DNA of 45,826 nucleotides from Alphaproteobacteria bacterium. GTDB lineage: Bacteria; Pseudomonadota; Alphaproteobacteria; GCA-2731375. This document shows, piece after piece, positions 24,966 to 33,511 of this stretch. Numbering within the stretch: the stretch's first letter is position 1; the number at the start of each line of letters is the position of its first letter. Location of the stretch: NCBI GenBank assembly GCA_021776235.1, contig JAJFGG010000159.1, positions 1 through 45,826 of the forward strand. The letters are read 5' to 3'. The translations under genes and the position numbers were made by a program. The notes beneath the pieces were generated by a model. The model saw only the letters and a list, made by a program, of their open reading frames with translations, had not been told where the DNA came from and ran no database searches.

Positions 24966-26214
24966 GTCGCGTTCCCTCGCCATTTCTTTCTCGAATCGGA
25001 AATGTGATTGTGCACAAGGTCCCTTTGCCCACATCGCTCGCGTATTCGATGCTGCCGTCATACTTGTTGATGATTTGCTGGACTACGAATAGTCCGATGC
25101 CTTCGCCCTCGTCCGGCCCCTTGGTGGTGAAGAATGGGTCATAGATCCGGGTCAGGTCATCGGGCGCAATTCCCGTGCCCGTGTCGCGAATTCGCACGGA
25201 GACCTGACTTGCTCCGCTATCGCTCTCGATCTCCAGTGTTCCCTCGCGGCCCATTGCCTGCAGCCCATTGCGGATGACGTTGAAGAATACCTGTTGGACA
25301 TCCTCGGATTTGGCGGATATCGCGGGTACCGTGCCAAGCCGCTGGTTAATTTCCATGGTATCCGCAATGAGTGATAGCCGGGCCATTGAGACGGCCTCGG
25401 CAATCGCCGTGTTGACGTCGACCGGTTCCAGGCCGTGCTTATCCGCCGGACGGATATAGCCGGTCAGGTTCTTGATAATGCCCGCGATATGCTTGCAATA
25501 GTCAATAATGTCTTGAGCGTGCGCCTGGCCGCGGGCCAGGTCGCCGCCGTCGCGAATGGCCTCGGCCGCGCCCAGGATGGCATAGAGGGGATTGTTGATT
25601 TCGTGCCCGATGCCGCTGGCCAGGGTGCCGACAGCGGCCATCTTCTCGGCCTGGATAAGGGCCTGCTCGGCCCGCTCCTTGGCGGCGATCAGTTCGGCCT
25701 CGGCCTGTTTCCGAACGGTCACGTCGTGCAGCATCACCGTCAGGATGGTTTCGCCGTCCATCTCCAGCTTGGACACCGAAGCCTCGGCGGGAAATTCCGA
25801 ACCGTCCGCGCGCAGCCCAAGGATCTCGCTACGCTCGGTCATCAGCCGGCTCTGTTCCGGCGAGGCGCGGAAACGCGCCATGTGTCCGGCATGCGCGCCC
25901 CGGAAGCGGGCGGGGATCAGCTCTTCCAGCGGCCGGCCCATGATGTCCGCCGCCCGGTGGCCGAACAGTGTCTCGGCGCCTGAATTGAAGACACGGATTG
26001 TAGTGTCACCACCGACGGCGACGATGGCGTCCGGCGCCACGGAAAGCATCCCCGCCAAGCGGAGATCGCGGTTGATCACCGGGTCATTGTAGCGCTCGCC
26101 GCGCGGAGACGTTGCGGCCTGCGCCTCGCGGGCGCGCGACTGCCCCTCAATTGGCTGGGGACCGTTAGTCTCAGGGTTGTTCGTTTTCGGCTCGGTTTGA
26201 TCGACCATCGCCAT
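24955..26214 (-). CDS. PAS-domain sensor histidine kinase
   Basis: 419 residues, cytosolic (no membrane segment). Residues about 50-165 form a PAS sensor (SVAPDAIVAVGGDTTIRVFN, DGSEFPAEASVSKLEMDG, HDVTVRKQAE). Then a short coiled coil and the HisKA box GIGHEINNPL with phospho-His204, N box NVIRNGLQAM, G1 DTGTGIAP and G2 GEGIGLFVV. The N-terminal 45 residues are low-complexity. It is the kinase of the single-domain regulator encoded immediately downstream. PAS kinases of this build sense redox, oxygen or small ligands; which one is not visible. Confidence 0.93.
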   Translation of the reverse strand: MAMVDQTEPKTNNPETNGPQPIEGQSRAREAQAATSPRGERYNDPVINRDLRLAGMLSVAPDAIVAVGGDTTIRVFNSGAETLFGHRAADIMGRPLEELIPARFRGAHAGHMARFRASPEQSRLMTERSEILGLRADGSEFPAEASVSKLEMDGETILTVMLHDVTVRKQAEAELIAAKERAEQALIQAEKMAAVGTLASGIGHEINNPLYAILGAAEAIRDGGDLARGQAHAQDIIDYCKHIAGIIKNLTGYIRPADKHGLEPVDVNTAIAEAVSMARLSLIADTMEINQRLGTVPAISAKSEDVQQVFFNVIRNGLQAMGREGTLEIESDSGASQVSVRIRDTGTGIAPDDLTRIYDPFFTTKGPDEGEGIGLFVVQQIINKYDGSIEYASDVGKGTLCTITFPIRERNGEGTRHET

Positions 26215-26307
26215 GCCTTCATGTGGTATTTCAAGATTGCTTAATCGACATTATCCGGACCGCCGCCATGGTTGTCGTGATCGTAGCATACCGGCCGGCG
26301 CCCTGGT

Positions 26308-26340
26308 AATGGCGCCCATGGTGTATGATATCGGCTGAAA
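26308..26340 (+). repeat. 33-bp direct repeat, copy 2 (upstream of epimerase-like gene)
   Basis: Exact copy of the last 33 bases of the amidohydrolase region at 22741-22773 (with its stop codon), here non-coding and followed by similar but diverged sequence. It lies 48 bases before the epimerase-like gene. Confidence 0.9.
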
Positions 26341-26388
26341 CGGGCAACGTCATGGCGCTGGCGAGAGATCAGACAAGATAGGTGACAG

Positions 26389-27417
26389 GTGAATACATCG
26401 GAAAAAGTCATATGCGTCGCCGGGGCAAGCGGCCTTGCGGGCTCCCATATCGTCAAGGCCGGGCTTGACCGGGGTTACACGGTTCGCGGCACCCTGCGGG
26501 ATAGGGATGCACCGGACAAGGCCCCGTTTCTCAATGCCCTGACCGGTGCCGCCGGACGCCTGTCGCTGTTCAGCGCCGACATGGCCAATGAAGGCGCCAA
26601 TGAAGGGGATTTTGACGAGGCCCTGATGGGCAGCGATTGCGTCTTCATCGCCTGCCTGATCCCCACCTATTTCGGCCCGTCCGGCAAACCGGCGCGGGAG
26701 ATGGACGATGCGCAGGGCTATGCCGAGATCATCATGCCGACCGTGGACGGCTGCCTGAACATCATGCGCGCCGCCGCGCGCCAGGGCGTCCCGAACGTGG
26801 TGATTTGCAGCAGCACCAGCAGCACCAATCCGCTGCCGGCCGTGGCCGTCAAGAACGAAGTCGATCACTGGTCGGACGAACGGCAGCAATGCCAGGCAAA
26901 AAAGCACACCTCGGCGGCAAAGACCGTCATGGAAAAGGCGGCGATCAAGTTTGCCCAGGACAATGGCATGCGCCTGTCCATCATCCTGCCAACCGGCATG
27001 TTCGGCCCCGTCATTCTGCCGGCGCAGATGAACAACAACCCGCATCTTTGGTTGCGCGCCCTGATTAATGGTGAGAAAGGCAGACACAAACAGATCCCCA
27101 ATGACTCCAGCTCCATGATCCATCTGCATGATCTCGCCGCGCTGTTTCTGGCGGCCTACGAAAACCCGGCCGCCTCGGGCCGCTATTTTGGCGTTTTCGA
27201 CAGCTGGCATTGGCAGGAGATCTATGAGGAGCTGCACAAAATCCTGCCCGCCATGCAGATGCCGGCACCGCTGACGGAACCGCCCGTTCCGCCCACCGGC
27301 TTTGACTTCACCCGCCGCGACAGCCTTGGCGTTGCCCTGCGGGACATACCGACCCTGCTGCGGGAAACGGTCGAGTGGCTAAAGACCCAGCCATCGCACC
27401 CGCACCCATCAGACTGA
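26389..27417 (+). CDS. NAD(P)-dependent epimerase/dehydratase-like protein with altered active site
   Basis: 342 residues from a GTG start. VICVAGASGLAGSHIVKAGL (about 7-26) is the extended-SDR nucleotide-binding motif, and CSSTSSTNP (about 143-151) the substrate-side Ser/Thr region, so the fold of dihydroflavonol reductase-like SDRs is clear. However, the usual YxxxK is not intact: the segment reads HTSAAK (Thr in the Tyr place, Lys kept), so catalysis may be changed or lost. It is probably the gene that followed the amidohydrolase before the intervening block arose. Convergent with the large cassette. Confidence 0.8.
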   Translation: MNTSEKVICVAGASGLAGSHIVKAGLDRGYTVRGTLRDRDAPDKAPFLNALTGAAGRLSLFSADMANEGANEGDFDEALMGSDCVFIACLIPTYFGPSGKPAREMDDAQGYAEIIMPTVDGCLNIMRAAARQGVPNVVICSSTSSTNPLPAVAVKNEVDHWSDERQQCQAKKHTSAAKTVMEKAAIKFAQDNGMRLSIILPTGMFGPVILPAQMNNNPHLWLRALINGEKGRHKQIPNDSSSMIHLHDLAALFLAAYENPAASGRYFGVFDSWHWQEIYEELHKILPAMQMPAPLTEPPVPPTGFDFTRRDSLGVALRDIPTLLRETVEWLKTQPSHPHPSD

Positions 27418-27495
27418 CCGCCGTATTTTCCGCAATGCCTGTGTGGAAATCCGCAACTCCCGGCACAACACCACCAGCGCCGTGCGAAGGGCCGC

Positions 27496-28899
27496 CTATT
27501 CGTCGGATTGGTTACTGACCGGCTCCAGATAATCGAATTGCAATTGCAAGGATCTTTCCACGACGCCAATCCGTCTGCGGCGCGCCGACCAGAAATACTC
27601 CTCTCCCTGGCTACCGCGGGCGAAACGTTTCAGGCGCTGCACCGTGATCCCAGTGCGCGGGATGGCGTCTTCGTCGAGACGCCAAGACTCCCGGACTACT
27701 TGGCTTTGGTATTGAGGTTTGGCGAGTGAAGCCGTCTCCACCGAACGCGCGCGTCTTAAATAGGTGTCGCCATCCGCAAGTGAATCCGGATTGATCCGGA
27801 TCGGCATATAGGGCACATGCCGTGCGGACAGGCGCGACTTGAGTTTGTAGTGCGGCGCGCCCTTCAAGCTGTCCGCCAGATCATCATCGCTTTCAGGTAC
27901 CGCGTCGGGAATGGCTTCTTCGGCGCGATAGCGGCCCTGTCCATTGCTGTCGGTGACATAGTTTTCGATCGCCCAGGTAAAGTTCGCCAGTTCATCGCGC
28001 ATAAAATCAACTTCCTCGCAGATCGCGCCCTGCAGAGGTTCATTGGCGACTTCGGGCAGGAACAATACATCGCCGCCGATCCTGACGGTGGATTTTTCCG
28101 TGGCGGCCAGGTTGAATAACTGGAAGCTATCGGGATTGGTGCTCCATTGGCGGAACATGGGTTGGATTTCGGTGCCGATGTCAAAACTGTCGATGGCCGT
28201 CAGGTTTTTGATCCGCCGAAGGCAGCCGGTTTGTTGCTCCAGCGGGAAGACGAACCAATTGTTGACATCGGCATAGACAAACTCGACCAACAGGGTCGAG
28301 AGAACATTGGGTTCAGGGTCTATGCCCGAATCTAAAAAGACGTCTCCGTCCTCAAAGCGCCACCAACGGGGGTGGGGCATGCCCTTGAAATAAAGGCTTT
28401 GCGGTATGATCTTGCGGCTCTGTTCTTGCTTGTCGGCGTTGCGGGGGCTCTTGCGCCCGATGTCGAAACTGAACCAATCCAATCCGTTGCCGTCATAATC
28501 CTTGGCTTCGAGACGCCACCCTTGGGACGATCCGGCGGTTCCCGTGCGGATTTCGAACGAATAATCCAGGCTTTCACTGTTCCAGGCATCCGACAGTCCG
28601 TCGGCATCTTCCTTCTCGACCAGGGATTCCATGGGCCGGCCGGAAGCCAGTGGATGTTCCTGGCCCTCGATCAAGCAGCGGGTAATGGGCTCTTCTTCCC
28701 ACTCCACGTGAACCGCGCCGACCCGTCCGCCATTCTCCGCTTCGAACTCGCCGCTTAGCCATTGCAAAGACAAAAACCACAGGGGATCGTGAACCTGGGC
28801 AGCCAATCCCTGGTCGATGTGAGCCGTGCCATTGTTGGGCTGGAGATCCTGACCCTTCAGATAGGCTTGGGAAATGGATCCCGGAAACACCGTCGGCAT
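27496..28899 (-). CDS. Cassette protein A (467 aa, uncharacterised)
   Basis: Last gene of a four-gene operon. No signal peptide or membrane helix. The N-terminus reads MPTVFPGSISQAYLKG, then QVHDPLWFLSLQWLSGEFEA (about 34-53), a Trp-rich motif. I recall such a motif from large uncharacterised proteins of other bacteria (forms like DPLWLLARQWQfGEF). The middle has GMPHPRWWRFEDGDVF (about 172-187) and VYADVNNWFVFPLEQQ (about 207-222). The C-terminus is basic (YFWSARRRRIGVVERSLQLQFDYLEPV). The ATG starts 3 bases after the stop of protein B, so the two are coupled. No enzymatic motif found. Confidence 0.8.
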   Translation of the reverse strand: MPTVFPGSISQAYLKGQDLQPNNGTAHIDQGLAAQVHDPLWFLSLQWLSGEFEAENGGRVGAVHVEWEEEPITRCLIEGQEHPLASGRPMESLVEKEDADGLSDAWNSESLDYSFEIRTGTAGSSQGWRLEAKDYDGNGLDWFSFDIGRKSPRNADKQEQSRKIIPQSLYFKGMPHPRWWRFEDGDVFLDSGIDPEPNVLSTLLVEFVYADVNNWFVFPLEQQTGCLRRIKNLTAIDSFDIGTEIQPMFRQWSTNPDSFQLFNLAATEKSTVRIGGDVLFLPEVANEPLQGAICEEVDFMRDELANFTWAIENYVTDSNGQGRYRAEEAIPDAVPESDDDLADSLKGAPHYKLKSRLSARHVPYMPIRINPDSLADGDTYLRRARSVETASLAKPQYQSQVVRESWRLDEDAIPRTGITVQRLKRFARGSQGEEYFWSARRRRIGVVERSLQLQFDYLEPVSNQSDE

Positions 28900-28902
28900 G
28901 GT

Positions 28903-31900
28903 CTACCCCTTGTTGATCAATGTTTCGGACACTGTGTGGACGGAAAGCGAAGGACGGCCGGCCCGAACTCTGGCGGTTCTGAATACGCTGAAGGTGTTTT
29001 TCCCCGTCGGTACCCGCCTGTCATGGCTATTGCCCTGTTTCTTGGCGTCGACGGAATTGAAACTCGAGGGCAACAATTGGCCGGCCTCGGTCGGCAGGGC
29101 CCGAACCTGCATGAGACGGATGGCTTCAATCACCACATCAGCGGCACGGCGTTCGGTCCAGGTCGTTTTGCCATCGGTATCGGCGAGGCCCAGCAACAGG
29201 ACATTGGGCGCCTCGTTCTGTGGCGCATTATAATTGACGGCAAGGCCGGTGATCTGTTTGTCGGACGGTTGTTGCTCCGACCATTCATCAACCACAAGGC
29301 CGCAATAAGTGGCTTGCCGTCGCATCGCGGCGCGTGACCGCAATCTGGAGATAAAGACACCGTCGTGGTGCGATAAAGGGTACAAATTCTGGTCCGTGGG
29401 GTCGATCTGCGGAATACCGGTCACCTCCGGTCCGGTCAGCCATGTGCTGTATCTGGCCAAACGCTCCGCCGCGTTCAGACAATGTCCCAGGATCGGGCGC
29501 AGGTCCGTCCATCCGTCGAGGACATTCGACAGCTCAACGGCATCCGGTTGCACCTCGGGGGTGGTCGCGCTGATGCGCGCAAAGGGTGGATAGACTTTCA
29601 TGCCCTCGCCATCGACGCTGTTTTGCAAGGCGGCAACCAGTTCGCGGATCGCCGCCTCGATCATCTCCTCATCTTCGAGATCGGCAAATTCCTGTCCCGC
29701 GGCAGCGGCAAGGGCGTTCGATTTTCCGGTCAGGGATTGCGCCAGCTGTTGCCAATGTTCCCTTAAAATCTCCCAGCCCTGGAGTAGTTCCGTAGTGGTG
29801 TAGGGCTGCAGGGCCTGGGGAAGCCCGTAACCCGAAACCGCGGTCAGGACATCGTCCCAGGCATTCCGGCTCGTTTCCAGAGCCGTCAGCCGGGCCTGGC
29901 GGATGGCGGGGGTCGCCGTCGCATTGTCGAGGGCATGATGGGCCTGAAACACCACGGTTTCCAATTGTTCGAGCTGGTTTTTGAGGCCCAACCGAAGCAA
30001 TTGCAGTTCTTCGTTTTGCCGGATTGCCCGGGCCCGCAGCGCGGCATGGGCAACTTCCATGGCGGCTTCATAGGCGGCAGCGTCCAGTTTGTGTTTCGGC
30101 AGGGCGGCATTGTTCATATCGGCCGGGGCAAGCGGTCTGGCCTGGCCAATGGTTTTGACGAGACCGGATATCATTCCGACAAGGGAATTGACGCTCATCC
30201 TGCCGGCATCGAAATCGAAAGTGAGGGGCTGAGTTTGGTTAATATGAGCGTTCAGGTCATAGGCAGGCAGGGGGCCCAATGCCGTCGTCATGGCCTCGTC
30301 CTGGCGCCACTTTTTTAGGACCCAGTTGCGGCCGCGGCCGATAACCTCGTTCTTGCCGCCAATCAGAAAGTCGAGCGGCGTCATGCCGAGATCACGGGCA
30401 AGCGAAAGGCTCCCTTGAAAAATTCGTCCTTCGCCCGCCGCCCCAGAACCGTTGACCGTGAATTGCAGGCTGGCTCTGCCGAAGTTGGGCAAGGCATCCC
30501 GGGCAAGCGCGCCAAGCGCCGGTTCGACGATACTTCTGGGCGTGCCGCCGCTGGCCGCGGCTGGGTCGAGCAAAACCGTCACGCGATGAGTAGACGCCTG
30601 TCCCTCACCCACGGTGCGGATAAAATCGCACCGGGTTGGCACCGATCCGCCGGACAGCACCTGCTGCCAGGCATTGGCGGCGGTGACGTTTCCTGCCGCC
30701 ATTTGGTGTACGGCCTCGGCCATCACCAGGTCACTGACGCAATCCAGATCCTCATCGAGGGCCTTTCTTAATAGGACCAAGGTCGCAGCAAAAGCGTTTC
30801 TCATGGCCGCCGGAAGGGCCGCATTGGCGCTGTCGTCAAGCAATGCACTGCCGTCGATCAAGGATAATTCGCTGGACGCGTCACTGTCGGCCGTTTGCAA
30901 CTTGATCGGATAGGCCAACCGCAGGTCATATTTCATCCCGCTGTTGCCGCTTTCCTTGAGCCAGCGTTCGGCGACGTATCCCAGTACCTCTCGCAGCGTC
31001 AGTCCCTGGCGCAGGGAATCCAACAATACGCGGGCCCGCCGGGATCGGGTCGAGTTCAAATTGATGGCAAAGGCGGAGTCCTGGCCAAATCGCAAATGCG
31101 CCGAGCGCATCAGTCCGGCACTGACGGCCTGGGGGACCGATGGCGCCTGCATATAGCCGTCGTCCCGGTTCTTTGTCTTGGGCTGCAATTGGCCAAGAAA
31201 GCCGTAATAGCCGCAGCGCAAGCCGTCGTATTTCCGGTCCCGCTGTTTGACGAGGCGATAATAGGCCAGGCCGGTCGCCCAGGCATCGGCGCGATAATGC
31301 AACAGGTCGAGAATTTCCATCATCAGGGTTTCCAGTTGCGCCACCCCGTTGTCACGTCCGGCGATCGCCTTGAGACGGCGCAGCGCGGCGTTCACGTGAT
31401 CGGGCATGCTGTTGCCCGAAAGAGGCCGCCGCACCCGCCCTCCGGCCGACGTATCCCGCCGCCGGACGCTGTCCGTTATGGTTCGGCGCGTCAGGCTCCG
31501 CGGCGAGATTGACCCGCCCAGTGCCAACCGGGCGGCACCCGGCCGGGTTGCCGATACCGTTGAATCTGACCGTGTGCTGTCATAGTAACCCAGACTTAAA
31601 CGGATCAGGCGGTACAGAAGCGGATAAGCCCTTGTTTTCGCAGTTGGGTCCGGCATTCGTGCGGCCGGGGTCCTGAGAAATCGGTTCAGATATACCGCTG
31701 GCTTGAATCTCGAATGGTAGACATAGGGGCAGCCCAGTACATTATCGTCGTCTGCCTCGGCGCCGTCGGGTACATGGCTGGTTACATCCAGCCTGGTTGA
31801 AACGGCACTGAGTTTGAGAATAGCTTCCAGTTTTTCGAATGTGGCGCCGTCATCGGGTTCGATGACAGGGTGACGCACCGATGATTTGGTCCCCGACGCC

Positions 31901-33501
31901 ACGGATTGGCCGGAGGTGAGTTTTATGTATTCAAAGATCTTCCGGTCGCTGTCGCTTGCATCGGCGGGGGGCGCCATATTTTCCAGCGGCGACAGCGGCA
32001 TCACACCATAGGCCGACTGGCCGAGCCGCATCGGCGCCAGGGCGCCCCGCGCGGAAATATAGGCGGCGAAGTAATCCGTCAGTTGCCCCACATCGAATTG
32101 ATCCCGAAACAGTTCCTGCACGATGGGATGGGAGGTGAAGGCACTTTCCAGCAGCGCCGGCAGCAGGACCACTGCCATCGCTTTTGCATCTTCGCTGTCA
32201 CCGTTATCGGCGCCGGGAAGCTGATAAAGCAATTTCGCATCCAGCCCCAGGGTCATGGCGAGAAGGTCGGCGGCGTTTTCCGGATCCTTGCTGTCACGGC
32301 GCTCGGCGTAGCTCAGGTTTTGTATGGAGGCTTTGCTCGCCTTGGGCCGGCTTTGATAGCCCGAGGCGCTGCCGTCGATGTTATTGGTCGATGTCCCGAT
32401 ACGTAGAAAAGCGGCGTTACCGTTGGCGGCGGCATCGCGCAAATAATCTTCCACCTGTTTGGCGCTATCGCCGGAACGCAGTCCAATGGCAACCAGCCAA
32501 TCCGCGTCCAAGGCCAATTGTACCCGACCGGGATCAGTGATTTTTACGCCCATGCCGTTTGCCACTGCGTTGGCAAAACTGGACAACCACCCGGACTTCT
32601 CGGCGCTGACAGCGTCGGGATTGTATTTCACGCCAGGGCGAAGAGTTTTTCCCAATGCAATGCGCTGAACCCTTCCCGCCGTTACCGCGAACAGGGACAC
32701 CCGCCGCGGCAGGGCGAGGATTTTGCCGTAGTTCTTATGCCACGCGTCTTGATGAATGACGCCCTGTTGGCGCAGCAAATGCACGCCACGATATAATCCC
32801 ACATCCGCGGCCAGGGATTGCCAAGCCTCGAGAACGGCATCGTTTTCGACATCATACCAAGGGCTTTGCCCAATCGCGCTGTTGAAAGCCTGCAGGGCAA
32901 GTGCTTCGGTTCCCTTGGTGGCTTCATCATCTTGCGGTTCCACCGCGTCGATATCGGCAATGCCATCAAAGGTGAAGACGTCATCGGGATACCAGCGGAA
33001 CCAAATTTCCCGGCGTTTTCGGGTTGTCCGGGTCGACGGCAATTTCAAGGGCGATATTTTCAGACTCGAACTGGATTTGACGATGCTGGCGGTGGCGCCG
33101 GTGCGGCCAGCAATAATGGTCCGGTTGCCGCGGGCGTTTTTGCGGGCGGCAATTTTTGCATCGACCGCCGCGGCACGGCTGCCGGCGGCGCGGACGCCCG
33201 ATCGCGTTCCCGGCCGAACCGCGGCAGGGCCGCTTGGACTGGCCAGCTTTAACGGCACGTCCGTGCTCAGACAACGGTATTCCAGGCGCAGCGGCAGCAG
33301 TAATAGCGGGTCCGCCGGCTCCTTCGCGGACTGGGCGCTGGCGCCCCGGCCACCGGCCAGGGTGCCGATGGTCGACCGGGTAATGTCAGGGGCCGCGGTG
33401 CGCCTGGTCGCGCTTGCCGCCGCCCCTCTGGTCGAGCCGGACCGCGGCGTTGCCGCTGTTGCAATTGACGGTCTCGTTGTCAGGGTTGGCCTTATTACCA
33501 T
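28903..33501 (-). CDS. Cassette protein B (giant 1532-aa uncharacterised protein)
   Basis: A single uninterrupted frame of 4.6 kb. Residues 1 to about 150 are low-complexity, Ala/Arg/Ser/Thr-rich and probably disordered, with LLLLPLRLEYRCL (about 68-80) inside. EIWFRWYPDDVFTFD (about 165-179) resembles, from memory, a YPDD motif seen in other giant uncharacterised proteins. The rest is mixed helix and strand, with a helical stretch near 1170-1290 (LRLGLKNQLEQLETVVFQAHHALDN and following). No signal peptide, membrane segment, protease or nuclease motif seen. GGGCAGGAG gives the ribosome site 10 bases after the stop of protein C. Function unknown. Confidence 0.82.
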   Translation of the reverse strand: MVIRPTLTTRPSIATAATPRSGSTRGAAASATRRTAAPDITRSTIGTLAGGRGASAQSAKEPADPLLLLPLRLEYRCLSTDVPLKLASPSGPAAVRPGTRSGVRAAGSRAAAVDAKIAARKNARGNRTIIAGRTGATASIVKSSSSLKISPLKLPSTRTTRKRREIWFRWYPDDVFTFDGIADIDAVEPQDDEATKGTEALALQAFNSAIGQSPWYDVENDAVLEAWQSLAADVGLYRGVHLLRQQGVIHQDAWHKNYGKILALPRRVSLFAVTAGRVQRIALGKTLRPGVKYNPDAVSAEKSGWLSSFANAVANGMGVKITDPGRVQLALDADWLVAIGLRSGDSAKQVEDYLRDAAANGNAAFLRIGTSTNNIDGSASGYQSRPKASKASIQNLSYAERRDSKDPENAADLLAMTLGLDAKLLYQLPGADNGDSEDAKAMAVVLLPALLESAFTSHPIVQELFRDQFDVGQLTDYFAAYISARGALAPMRLGQSAYGVMPLSPLENMAPPADASDSDRKIFEYIKLTSGQSVASGTKSSVRHPVIEPDDGATFEKLEAILKLSAVSTRLDVTSHVPDGAEADDDNVLGCPYVYHSRFKPAVYLNRFLRTPAARMPDPTAKTRAYPLLYRLIRLSLGYYDSTRSDSTVSATRPGAARLALGGSISPRSLTRRTITDSVRRRDTSAGGRVRRPLSGNSMPDHVNAALRRLKAIAGRDNGVAQLETLMMEILDLLHYRADAWATGLAYYRLVKQRDRKYDGLRCGYYGFLGQLQPKTKNRDDGYMQAPSVPQAVSAGLMRSAHLRFGQDSAFAINLNSTRSRRARVLLDSLRQGLTLREVLGYVAERWLKESGNSGMKYDLRLAYPIKLQTADSDASSELSLIDGSALLDDSANAALPAAMRNAFAATLVLLRKALDEDLDCVSDLVMAEAVHQMAAGNVTAANAWQQVLSGGSVPTRCDFIRTVGEGQASTHRVTVLLDPAAASGGTPRSIVEPALGALARDALPNFGRASLQFTVNGSGAAGEGRIFQGSLSLARDLGMTPLDFLIGGKNEVIGRGRNWVLKKWRQDEAMTTALGPLPAYDLNAHINQTQPLTFDFDAGRMSVNSLVGMISGLVKTIGQARPLAPADMNNAALPKHKLDAAAYEAAMEVAHAALRARAIRQNEELQLLRLGLKNQLEQLETVVFQAHHALDNATATPAIRQARLTALETSRNAWDDVLTAVSGYGLPQALQPYTTTELLQGWEILREHWQQLAQSLTGKSNALAAAAGQEFADLEDEEMIEAAIRELVAALQNSVDGEGMKVYPPFARISATTPEVQPDAVELSNVLDGWTDLRPILGHCLNAAERLARYSTWLTGPEVTGIPQIDPTDQNLYPLSHHDGVFISRLRSRAAMRRQATYCGLVVDEWSEQQPSDKQITGLAVNYNAPQNEAPNVLLLGLADTDGKTTWTERRAADVVIEAIRLMQVRALPTEAGQLLPSSFNSVDAKKQGNSHDRRVPTGKNTFSVFRTARVRAGRPSLSVHTVSETLINKG

Positions 33502-33511
33502 GCTCCTGCCC

